The position numbers and the translations under genes are program-made. From the NCBI GenBank assembly GCA_029960905.1, contig JASBVU010000051.1:1-9281 (forward strand): DNA of 9,281 nucleotides, written 5' to 3'. The DNA is from Thermoanaerobacterium sp. Lineage in GTDB: Bacteria; Bacillota; Thermoanaerobacteria; Thermoanaerobacterales; Thermoanaerobacteraceae. Positions 1-5,688 of the stretch are shown piece by piece. Each line of letters opens with the position of its first letter. Within the stretch, counting starts at the first letter, position 1. Below the pieces are notes generated by a model, which was not told where the DNA came from, made no database searches, and was given only the letters and a program-made list of their open reading frames with translations.

Positions 1-36
1 CGGTTAGAAAAGGGTGAAAGAGATCTGTACTTCTAA
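1..36 (+). CDS. C-terminal tail of an unidentified upstream gene (partial)
   Basis: Frame 1 reads eleven codons (RLEKGERDLYF) and then TAA at 34-36, followed at once by a strong hairpin terminator. That is the expected picture of a gene end, so I take it as the 3' end of a + strand gene lying mostly outside the window. Eleven residues are too few to identify the product. Confidence 0.5.
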   Translation, partial: RLEKGERDLYF

Positions 37-37
37 A

Positions 38-63
38 AAAATCCGGGATAACCCGGATTTTTT
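38..63 (+). terminator. Rho-independent terminator of the upstream gene
   Basis: Bases 38-47 (AAAATCCGGG) pair perfectly with 52-61 (CCCGGATTTT) around a 4-base loop, and the run of T continues to 63. It lies two bases after the stop codon of the upstream gene. The A-run on the 5' side means it could also work for - strand transcripts. Confidence 0.85.
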
Positions 64-87
64 CATAGAAAATTTTTAATATTTTTA

Positions 88-116
88 TTGACATATGACA
101 AAAATAATTATATATT
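88..116 (+). promoter_or_regulatory. Sigma-A-type promoter of the degenerate nifX/minD/DUF1847 unit
   Basis: TTGACA at 88-93, a 17-base spacer, and TATATT at 111-116 give an almost perfect vegetative promoter. The -10 region lies in a 12-base AT-only direct repeat (104-115 and 118-129). A ribosome binding site GGAGGG at 149-154 follows, 6 bases before the ATG at 161. The promoter looks intact although the genes behind it are broken. Confidence 0.7.
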
Positions 117-160
117 TATAATTATATATGATGTATGTTTGAAATAATGGAGGGTTGTTT

Positions 161-250
161 ATGAAAATTGTGATTTCTTCAGAAAGTGATAATCTAAATT
201 CAAATGTGGATTCAAGATTTGGTAGAGCAAAATATTTTGTTGAAAATTAG
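161..250 (+). pseudogene. N-terminal remnant of a NifX/NifB-type (dinitrogenase Fe-Mo cofactor) protein
   Basis: From the ATG at 161, preceded by a good Shine-Dalgarno sequence, 29 residues are read before TAG at 248-250. They contain the segment SNVDSRFGRAKYFV, which matches the usual start of small NifX/NifB C-domain-like proteins (canonical pattern D-x-RFGRAxYF). Family members are normally about 105-125 residues, so about three quarters is missing. The next bases belong to another family, so this looks like the left edge of a deletion rather than a simple nonsense mutation. In anaerobic Firmicutes such genes often sit next to MinD-type ATPases, which fits the next fragment. The 29-residue peptide is unlikely to be functional. 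Confidence 0.65.
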
Positions 251-469
251 TTACTGAACCAACTGTTTCAGGTTTTGAAGACATGAAAAGAGTGCTTGAA
301 GCAATTGAGAGTTTTAAAATAAAATCTCTCGTTTGCATAAATAAGTGGGATATTAATAAAGATATTTCTAATAAAATAGAGAAATATTGTCCAGGAAAAC
401 AATATAGAGGTTGTAGGGAAAATAAATTTTGATGAAACAGTGATTAAATATTATATAGAGAGCGAGATA
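247..469 (+). pseudogene. C-terminal remnant of a MinD/Mrp-type P-loop ATPase, frameshifted
   Basis: The frame starting TTA-GTT at 247 reads LVTEPTVSGFEDMKRVLEA, then a KIKSLVCINKWDIN segment. This is the C-terminal half of the nucleotide-binding fold of ferredoxin-linked MinD-superfamily ATPases (pattern VTEPTxSGxxDxxR and VxNKxD). The P-loop, the Walker B region and any inserted ferredoxin domain are absent. At 391-392 one extra C breaks the frame (it then stops at 430-432). Removing one C restores a family-like reading, with KYCQENNIEVVGKINFDETV, and merges it into the downstream frame. The right boundary is uncertain: MinD-like sequence fades between about 448 and 484. The combination of missing N-terminus and frameshift makes this a decayed gene. 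Confidence 0.65.
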
Positions 470-484
470 AATAAAGGTACTTCA

Positions 485-925
485 ATGAAAATAGCAAATA
501 CACTTCCTGTTGACGAAAATGGCGAATTAAGGAGTAGAGCAGATGAAATAATCAATTTAATTATGCAAATGGGTATGAAAAAGATAGGTGTTGCTTTTTG
601 CTATTCACTGGGAAAAGAAGCAAAAAAATTTGTAAAGATGCTTAATAAATACGATGTAACTGTTGTACCTGTATGTTGCAAAGTAGGATCAGTAGATGTA
701 AAAGAAATTGGAATAGAGAAAAAGAGGGATAAATTCATTGCAACATGCAATCCTATTACACAAGCCGAGATAATGAACAAAGAAAATACAGAACCAAATG
801 TGGTTGTCGGGCTTTGCGTAGGACACGATATATTGTTTAATAAAAATTCTAAAGCTTATGTAACAACTTTGGTTGCTAAGGACAGGAAGTACAGTCATTG
901 CCATGTAAAAGCGCTTGAAGAATAA
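485..925 (+). CDS. DUF1847-like putative metal-binding protein, N-terminally truncated
   Basis: This frame encodes 146 residues from ATG 485, which has a weak AAAGG about 7 bases upstream; a GTG at 440 in the same frame has no visible ribosome binding site and lies in the MinD-like remnant. Recognisable stretches are KKIGVAFCYSLGKEAK, VVPVCCKVG, ATCNPITQAEIMN and VVGLCVGHDILFNKNSKA, ending HCHVKALEE. The cysteines and the GLC-x-GHD motif match the C-terminal core of DUF1847 proteins, thought to bind metal. The usual N-terminal cysteine-rich segment is missing, as if lost when it was joined to the MinD piece. No function is established for the family. The core is intact, so a truncated protein might still be made, but the gene may equally be a dying remnant. 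Confidence 0.5.
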   Translation: MKIANTLPVDENGELRSRADEIINLIMQMGMKKIGVAFCYSLGKEAKKFVKMLNKYDVTVVPVCCKVGSVDVKEIGIEKKRDKFIATCNPITQAEIMNKENTEPNVVVGLCVGHDILFNKNSKAYVTTLVAKDRKYSHCHVKALEE

Positions 926-931
926 AAAAGG

Positions 932-960
932 AGCTATCCATGATATAAGGATAGCTTTTT
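932..960 (+). terminator. Rho-independent terminator after the DUF1847-like gene
   Basis: AGCTATCC at 932-939 pairs with GGATAGCT at 949-956 across a 9-base loop, followed by T956-960. It begins seven bases after the TAA at 923-925 and separates the degenerate unit from htrA. Confidence 0.85.
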
Positions 961-978
961 CATATGTGTAAAAAAATA

Positions 979-1006
979 TTTACAAAGTATTCACAAATTC
1001 TTAAAA
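979..1006 (+). promoter_or_regulatory. Candidate WalR/PhoP-type (OmpR-family) operator upstream of htrA
   Basis: Three six-base repeats with 5-base spacers, an 11-base period: TTTACA 979-984, TTCACA 990-995, TTAAAA 1001-1006. On the - strand the first two read TGTGAA-N5-TGTAAA, close to the WalR consensus TGTWAH-N5-TGTWAH with one mismatch; on the + strand they resemble PhoP boxes (TTWACA-N5 repeats). They end 9 bases before the first -10 candidate, the usual place for such regulators. A further TGTAAA at 967-972 forms an inverted pair with 979-984. Which regulator binds is inference. Confidence 0.4.
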
Positions 1007-1015
1007 AATGTTATT

Positions 1016-1026
1016 TATAATATAAT
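1016..1026 (+). promoter_or_regulatory. Tandem -10 elements of the htrA promoter
   Basis: Two exact TATAAT hexamers overlap by one base (1016-1021 and 1021-1026). No consensus -35 sits at 17 bases: TTCTTA (998-1003) is the best for the second, and TTCACA (990-995) is 20 bases from the first. A poor -35 combined with upstream regulator-like repeats suggests an activator-dependent promoter. Confidence 0.5.
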
Positions 1027-1061
1027 CATGGAATGAATAAAGTGTGAGGAGGTTGGTATAT

Positions 1062-2288
1062 ATGGAGTTCAACAATGGCTTTGAAAATTACAGGATTCCT
1101 GATGTTAATCCAAAAAAAGATAAAAAGAGTTTAGGCAAGATGGTTAGAAGATATAGAAGAAAGATGTTCATGTCATTTGTCGCTGTGGCTCTTGTTGCAG
1201 CGTTGGCTGGTGGTGCTTTAGGCGCGGGAATTGTTAAATATGTTGATACAGGCAATACTCAGGTTGTGAATAGGTATCTGCCGCTTTCATCTGACAACAA
1301 CAATTTTAGCTTGATTACAAATATTGTGAAGGCTGTAAGCCCATCTGTTGTCGGCATAGATACATATATTAATGGTTATGGGGCTTATGGATACGGTGGC
1401 AATTCTTATGTGGAGGAAGGAAGCGGTTCTGGAATAATCATAGATTCAGAAGGCCATATTGTCACAAACGATCACGTTGTAGAAGGTGCATCTAAGATAA
1501 CTGTAAATTTGTCTGACGGAAGAAAATTCCCTGCGCAATTGGTGGGAAAGGATTCAAGAACCGATCTTGCAGTTTTAAAGATAAATGCCACAAATTTGAC
1601 ACCTGCAAAATTAGGAGATTCATCAAAGCTTGAAGTGGGGGAATTAGCAGTAGCTATAGGGAATCCATTAGGTGACAGCTTTGCTGGAACAGCGACAGCA
1701 GGTATTATAAGCGGTTTAAATCGAAATTTGCAAAGTGATTATGGTCCGGTAAATCTTATCCAGACAGATGCTGCTATAAATCCAGGGAATAGCGGAGGAC
1801 CTCTTGTAAATAGTATCGGTGAAGTAATAGGAATAACAAGCATAAAGCTTACTTCAACTGGTGGCTCAAGTTCCCAAGATCCGTTTGGGCTATTTCAGAG
1901 TCAAAGTGTGCCGCTAGAAGGAATGGGCTTTGCGATACCTATAAATGAGGCAAAACCTATAATCGAAGAGCTTATCCAAAAAGGATATGTTGAAAGACCT
2001 GTGATAGGAGTAAGTGTTCAACAAATAACGAGGCAGCAAGCAAATCAATACAATATACCAGTAGGACTTTATATTGCACAAGTACAGCAAGGAAGCGGTG
2101 CAGATGTAGCCGGTCTTCAAGCAGGTGATATAATAACTGCTGTCGATGGAACTAATGTAACCACATTTAATCAACTTGAAAATATTTTAAATAAACACAG
2201 TGTTGGTGACGTTATAAGCGTAACAATTTGGAGAAATGGTCAAACACTTACAGTAAATGTGAAACTTTCAGGTTCAAATGGACAATAA
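1062..2288 (+). CDS. htrA: HtrA/DegP-type membrane-anchored serine protease (S1C) with PDZ domain
   Basis: This 408-residue protein degrades or refolds misfolded exported proteins at the outer face of the membrane. The ATG at 1062 is preferred over an in-frame GTG at 1044 because GAGGAGGT (1046-1053) lies 8 bases upstream of it. A basic cytoplasmic segment (residues 1-35) is followed by one membrane helix (about 36-58) that anchors the trypsin-like domain (about 85-300). The triad is visible: His138 in TNDHVV, Asp168 in RTDLAVL and Ser244 in GNSGGPL. One PDZ domain covers about 305-404. A Gly/Tyr-rich stretch (104-116) and a Ser/Gln-rich loop (264-284) are low-complexity insertions of the sort common in the family. 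The gene is transcribed alone between two terminators, behind a promoter with WalR/PhoP-like repeats, consistent with envelope-stress control. Length and motifs are normal. Confidence 0.95.
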   Translation: MEFNNGFENYRIPDVNPKKDKKSLGKMVRRYRRKMFMSFVAVALVAALAGGALGAGIVKYVDTGNTQVVNRYLPLSSDNNNFSLITNIVKAVSPSVVGIDTYINGYGAYGYGGNSYVEEGSGSGIIIDSEGHIVTNDHVVEGASKITVNLSDGRKFPAQLVGKDSRTDLAVLKINATNLTPAKLGDSSKLEVGELAVAIGNPLGDSFAGTATAGIISGLNRNLQSDYGPVNLIQTDAAINPGNSGGPLVNSIGEVIGITSIKLTSTGGSSSQDPFGLFQSQSVPLEGMGFAIPINEAKPIIEELIQKGYVERPVIGVSVQQITRQQANQYNIPVGLYIAQVQQGSGADVAGLQAGDIITAVDGTNVTTFNQLENILNKHSVGDVISVTIWRNGQTLTVNVKLSGSNGQ

Positions 2289-2296
2289 TAAGTTAT

Positions 2297-2328
2297 AGGT
2301 GGTTTTCATGCCACTTTTTTATTTTTTT
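2297..2328 (+). terminator. Terminator after htrA
   Basis: AGGTGG (2297-2302) pairs with CCACTT (2311-2316), including one G-T pair, across an 8-base loop. It is followed by a T-rich tract to 2328 interrupted by a single A. The short stem makes it moderate, but it lies directly after the htrA stop codon. Confidence 0.65.
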
Positions 2329-2334
2329 GTAGTT

Positions 2335-2364
2335 TTCACATTTGTGTTATACTTAATTTATAAG
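2335..2364 (+). promoter_or_regulatory. Putative promoter of lplA
   Basis: TTCACA (2335-2340) and TATAAG (2359-2364) are separated by 18 bases and lie just ahead of the lplA ribosome binding site. TATACT at 2348-2353 is an alternative -10 but lacks a good -35. The call rests on consensus similarity only. Confidence 0.4.
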
Positions 2365-2393
2365 TTAGCTTATTTCGAGAAAGGGTGTACACT

Positions 2394-3374
2394 ATGATTT
2401 ATATTTACAACAAAATCACAGATCCTTATTTTAATTTAGCAGCAGAAGAATACTTGTTAAAGCAATTTAGCGATGAATGTTTCATGCTTTGGAGAAATAG
2501 GCCAAGCATAATAATAGGTAAAAACCAGAATGCTTTGGCTGAGATTAACCTTGACTACGTTAAAGAACACAATATACCTGTTGTAAGAAGGTTGTCTGGA
2601 GGTGGAGCGGTATTCCACGATTTAGGCAATGTGAATTTTACCTTTATTGTAAACGATGATTTGAATGGCTTTAGCGACTTTAGAAGGTTTACGCAGCCTA
2701 TTATTGATGTGCTAAGAAAGTTATCTATCAATGCGGAGTTTTCTGGTAGAAATGATATAACCATCGATGGCAAGAAAATTTCAGGCAATGCGCAGTACTA
2801 TTATAAAAACAGGATACTCCACCATGGAACACTGCTGGTATCATCAAATATGGCAGACTTATCAGCAGCATTAAAGGTACGACCAATAAAATTTGAAGAC
2901 AAAGGTGTGAAATCTGTATCTAAAAGAGTGACGAATATAAACGAACATTTAGAAAAGCCTATAGATATAGAAGAATTTATTAACCTTATAATGGATGATA
3001 TAAGATTAACTACAGGTGGAAGTGGACTTTACGAATTTACTGATGAAGACATAAGAAACATAGAAAAGCTGAAAAGTGAAAAGTACGAAACATGGGAATG
3101 GAATTTTGGCATGTCTCCAGATTACAACTTAAAAAATGAAAAGAAATTTTCAGGTGGTACGGTAGAAGTGGATTTAAACGTGTCTGACGGAATAATAAAA
3201 GACATAAAGATCTACGGAGATTTCTTTGGAAAGAAGGACGTAAAAGATGTAGAGAAAATTCTAAAAGGTGTAAAGCATTCTGAAAATGATGTTAAAAATG
3301 CGCTTTCATCAATAAATATTGGAGAATATTTTTCAAACATAACATTAGAGAATTTGCTTGATGTGATATTTTAA
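2394..3374 (+). CDS. lplA: Lipoate-protein ligase A
   Basis: This 326-residue enzyme activates free lipoate with ATP to lipoyl-AMP and transfers it to lysines of lipoyl domains. The ATG at 2394 is chosen over an in-frame GTG at 2385, which overlaps the Shine-Dalgarno sequence AAAGGG (2380-2385). The catalytic BPL/LplA domain shows NLAAEEYLL near the start and the lipoate-binding motif RRLSGGGAVFHDLGN (residues 65-79). The GKKISGNAQ segment carries the expected catalytic Lys128, and HHGTLL follows at 143-148. A C-terminal accessory domain (about 250-326) is present, so this is a full-length ligase and not a bare catalytic domain. The likely acceptors in this window are GcvH Lys63 and the LpdA lipoyl domain Lys43. 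It has its own promoter; no clear terminator separates it from lpdA, so read-through is possible. Confidence 0.95.
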   Translation: MIYIYNKITDPYFNLAAEEYLLKQFSDECFMLWRNRPSIIIGKNQNALAEINLDYVKEHNIPVVRRLSGGGAVFHDLGNVNFTFIVNDDLNGFSDFRRFTQPIIDVLRKLSINAEFSGRNDITIDGKKISGNAQYYYKNRILHHGTLLVSSNMADLSAALKVRPIKFEDKGVKSVSKRVTNINEHLEKPIDIEEFINLIMDDIRLTTGGSGLYEFTDEDIRNIEKLKSEKYETWEWNFGMSPDYNLKNEKKFSGGTVEVDLNVSDGIIKDIKIYGDFFGKKDVKDVEKILKGVKHSENDVKNALSSINIGEYFSNITLENLLDVIF

Positions 3375-3385
3375 TAAAAAATTAT

Positions 3386-3401
3386 GTTCAAAATATTGAA
3401 C
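3386..3401 (+). promoter_or_regulatory. 16-bp palindrome overlapping the -35 of the lpdA promoter (operator candidate)
   Basis: GTTCAA (3386-3391) and TTGAAC (3396-3401) are perfect inverted arms around AATA. The right arm is the -35 hexamer of the lpdA promoter, a typical position for repressor binding. There is no T-run after it, so it is not a convincing lplA terminator. The cognate regulator is unknown. Confidence 0.4.
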
Positions 3402-3424
3402 TATTGTTTAGATAGTGCTAAAAT
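3396..3424 (+). promoter_or_regulatory. Putative promoter of lpdA-osmC
   Basis: TTGAAC (3396-3401), a 17-base spacer and TAAAAT (3419-3424) form a plausible vegetative promoter inside the 149-base gap between lplA and lpdA. Transcription would begin near 3431 and leave a leader of about 90 bases. Confidence 0.5.
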
Positions 3425-3455
3425 ATGGTTAGAGTGAGTTGCCAAATAATTAACC

Positions 3456-3479
3456 TGCTTAAGAATTCTGATTTAAGCA
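3456..3479 (+). repeat. Inverted repeat (hairpin) in the lpdA leader
   Basis: TGCTTAA (3456-3462) is perfectly complementary to TTAAGCA (3473-3479) with a 10-base loop that contains GAATTC. It would sit in the 5' untranslated leader, 44 bases before the ATG. It is not followed by a T-run, so it is not an obvious attenuator, and I see no known riboswitch core around it. Confidence 0.4.
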
Positions 3480-3523
3480 ATAATATTTTAAGTGAATAGC
3501 AATTAAAATTGGAGGTGTACCTT

Positions 3524-5188
3524 ATGGAGTTAGAAGTTAAGGTACCTGTTTTGTCTGATACTATTAATGAGGGCAAAATAACTAAATGGTATATTAGTGA
3601 AGGTCAATTTGTTAAAAAAGGAACTTGTTTATGCGATATATCGGTTGGTAAAATGAATTTTGAAGTGTATTCAGAATATGATGGCATAATTTCTAAGATT
3701 ATTTTTCCTGCCGGTAGTGCAGTAAAATCAGGAGATGTTATTTCGATAATATCAGAATCTAAAGAAGTTCCTCAAAAGTCAATTTTAGAAAATGCAGATA
3801 TGCTTTATGGTGGAGCAAAAGACTATGATTTGGCAGTCATAGGCGGTGGTCCTGGAGGTTATGTGGCTGCTATAAAAGCTGCAAAAAAGGGTGCAAAAGT
3901 GGCACTTTTCGAAAAAGATAAAGTAGGCGGTACGTGTCTAAATCGAGGTTGTATACCGACAAAAGCCTATGCAAGAGTTGCAGAAGTGTATGATATCATA
4001 AAAAGGGCAGATGAATTTGGCCTTAGTGTAGATGTTAAATCATTTGATTATAAAAAAGTGGTTGAAAGAAAGGATAGTATAGTAAACGAGCTTGTATCTG
4101 GGATAAATACATTGCTTAAAGCCAATGGTGTTGATTTGTATTCTGAGGAAGCAAAAATTGACAAAGATAAAAATATATTGTTTGGAGAAAATAAGATAAA
4201 GGCGAAAAACATAATCATTGCAACCGGTTCAGAGCCTCAAAAATTGCCTATTGAAGGCATTAAATCAAAGAACGTCATAAACAGCAACGATATTTTGGAG
4301 ATCCAATCGCTGCCTGAAAGTTTGTGCATAATAGGCGGTGGAGTAATTGGCATGGAATTTGCCTTTATAATGAACCAATTTGGAGTTAAAGTATCTATCG
4401 TGGAGATGATGCCAAGACTTCTTCCTCAGTTAGATAAAGAAGTGAGCAATTTAATAAAATCTGAGGCGCAGAAGCGTGGCATGAAGATTTACACATCTTC
4501 TAAGGTTGAAAAGATTTTAGAAGAAGAAAATGGTGGAAGTGTTGTAACGATAACAAAAGATGGCGTAACAAAGTGCATATACGCTGACAAAGTATTTATT
4601 TCCATCGGAAGAAAGCTAAATACAGACATAGGACCAATTTCAGAGCTTTTAGAATTTGATGGAAAAGCTATAAAAGTCGACGAACATCTAAGGACAAATA
4701 TTGACAATGTATATGCCGTAGGTGATGTTACAAATAAAATGATGCTGGCACATGTGGCATCAGCACAAGGCGAAACAGCAGTTGACAATATTTTTGGGGG
4801 CAATGTTGCTCTCGATTATATGAAAATACCTGCTGCTGTATTTACAGAACCTGAGATAGGTTATTTCGGTTATACGGAGGAAGAGGCTAAGAGTAAATTT
4901 AAAGATGTAAAAGTGGGTAAATTTTACTTTGCAGCTAATGGCAGAGCAAAGACATACGGCGAAACAAAGGGTTTTGCCAAGATCATATCTTCCGAAGATG
5001 GAGATGTTTTAGGAGCGTGGGTTGTCGGGAGCGATGCATCTGAAATTGCTCAGATATTATCTACTTCTTGTCAAAGTGGTGCAAAAGCGGAAGATCTTAA
5101 GAAAACTATATATACTCATCCTACCAGAAGCGAGACAATTATGGAAGCAGTAAAAGACATTTTTAAAGAATCGATACATAAGGTTTAA
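3524..5188 (+). CDS. lpdA: Dihydrolipoamide dehydrogenase (E3/L-protein) with N-terminal lipoyl domain
   Basis: This 554-residue FAD enzyme reoxidises dihydrolipoyl groups and reduces NAD+; here it is the likely L-protein of the glycine cleavage system. The ATG at 3524 follows GGAGGTG (3511-3517); an upstream in-frame TTG overlaps that site and is rejected. Residues 1-80 form a lipoyl domain with the modifiable Lys43 in SVGKMNFEV, where the usual Asp before the Lys is Gly. After a linker comes the FAD fold (GGGPGG 107-112), the redox disulfide C138-LNRG-C143, the NAD-binding GGGVIG (271-276), the second FAD motif around VGD (399-401), and the dimer domain with the catalytic pair His532/Glu537 in THPTRSE. 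Most E3 proteins are about 460-475 residues; the extra length is the lipoyl domain, an arrangement known from some clostridia and streptococci. An acetoin or 2-oxoacid dehydrogenase role is possible, but no E1/E2 genes are in view. Confidence 0.95.
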   Translation: MELEVKVPVLSDTINEGKITKWYISEGQFVKKGTCLCDISVGKMNFEVYSEYDGIISKIIFPAGSAVKSGDVISIISESKEVPQKSILENADMLYGGAKDYDLAVIGGGPGGYVAAIKAAKKGAKVALFEKDKVGGTCLNRGCIPTKAYARVAEVYDIIKRADEFGLSVDVKSFDYKKVVERKDSIVNELVSGINTLLKANGVDLYSEEAKIDKDKNILFGENKIKAKNIIIATGSEPQKLPIEGIKSKNVINSNDILEIQSLPESLCIIGGGVIGMEFAFIMNQFGVKVSIVEMMPRLLPQLDKEVSNLIKSEAQKRGMKIYTSSKVEKILEEENGGSVVTITKDGVTKCIYADKVFISIGRKLNTDIGPISELLEFDGKAIKVDEHLRTNIDNVYAVGDVTNKMMLAHVASAQGETAVDNIFGGNVALDYMKIPAAVFTEPEIGYFGYTEEEAKSKFKDVKVGKFYFAANGRAKTYGETKGFAKIISSEDGDVLGAWVVGSDASEIAQILSTSCQSGAKAEDLKKTIYTHPTRSETIMEAVKDIFKESIHKV

Positions 5189-5196
5189 ATATGTAA

Positions 5197-5216
5197 TCAA
5201 AGCTTATAAGCTTTGA
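5197..5216 (+). repeat. Perfect 20-bp palindrome between lpdA and osmC
   Basis: The sequence from 5197 (TCAAAGCTTA) to 5216 equals its own reverse complement and contains two AAGCTT hexamers. As RNA it would form an 8-bp stem with a UAUA loop. The next bases are A-rich, so it is not a + strand terminator. It may be a binding site or an intercistronic stability/processing hairpin. Confidence 0.55.
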
Positions 5217-5238
5217 AATAAAAAAGGAGGAGTTTAAA

Positions 5239-5682
5239 ATGGCAGTGGAAACTTTTAAAGCGGTTTCTAGGAAGTTGCCGGAAGGATTGGCAGTAGAAAG
5301 CGAAGTAAGAGGATTTAAAATGCTTTTAGACGAACCGAAAGAAATGGGCGGCACAAATAAAGGGATGAACCCTGTAGAGGCATTGCTTTGTGCTTTAGGT
5401 TCTTGCCAAACCATTGTAGCAGCAGCTTTTGCAAAGGCTAAAGGTATTAATCTTCAAGATTTTTGGGTAGAATTAGAGGGCGATATTGATTTGGATGGCT
5501 TTATGGGCAAATCCAACGTAAGACCAGGCTTTCAAGAAATAAGATTTAAGATGCACATGAAGACAGATGCTTCAAAAGAAGAAGCGGAGAAATTTGCAAA
5601 ATTTATTGAAAAAACGTGTCCAGTAGGTGATTCTATAGGAAATCCTGTAAAGTTAGTTTTGTCAGATGTTGTTGTAGAATAA
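5239..5682 (+). CDS. OsmC/Ohr-family peroxiredoxin-like protein
   Basis: This is a 147-residue member of the OsmC family, small dimeric proteins that reduce organic hydroperoxides through two cysteines. The ATG at 5239 has AAAGGAGG (5223-5230) 8 bases upstream. The core motif NPVEALLCALGSCQTIVA (residues 44-61) carries the conserved Cys56, and the second conserved cysteine is Cys127 in TCPVGDSI. Arg24 and Glu48 are candidates for the family's other active-site residues. Length is normal (about 135-150). Several OsmC/Ohr proteins are known to be recycled by dihydrolipoamide plus lipoamide dehydrogenase, which makes its place 50 bases after lpdA functionally meaningful; that this one uses LpdA is inference. 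No separate promoter is evident, so it probably shares the lpdA transcript. It could instead belong to a less characterised YhfA-like branch, so I give no symbol. Confidence 0.9.
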   Translation: MAVETFKAVSRKLPEGLAVESEVRGFKMLLDEPKEMGGTNKGMNPVEALLCALGSCQTIVAAAFAKAKGINLQDFWVELEGDIDLDGFMGKSNVRPGFQEIRFKMHMKTDASKEEAEKFAKFIEKTCPVGDSIGNPVKLVLSDVVVE

Positions 5683-5688
5683 TGTGAA

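Noticed and set aside
104..129. 12-base AT-only direct repeat around the first promoter as an operator
   Set aside because: It is made only of A and T in a very AT-rich region and can arise by chance; noted in the promoter entry only.
1044..1061. GTG 1044 as the htrA start
   Set aside because: It lies just before the Shine-Dalgarno sequence that correctly precedes ATG 1062; the same logic rejects GTG 2385 for lplA, TTG 3509 for lpdA, GTG 7175 for gcvPB and GTG 8505 for gcvPA.
2333..2350. CACA-TT-TGTG dyad near the lplA promoter as a Rex site
   Set aside because: Arms are only 4 bases and point the opposite way to the TTGTGAA/TTCACAA arrangement of Rex sites.
3431..3523. Possible glycine riboswitch in the lpdA leader
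   Set aside because: I see no tandem aptamer core and the leader is too short; such an element would be expected upstream of gcvT, outside the window.
4489..4803. 104-codon open frame on the - strand inside lpdA
   Set aside because: It lies wholly opposite a clear gene, has no family features and no ribosome binding site; the same applies to the other antisense frames inside the coding regions.
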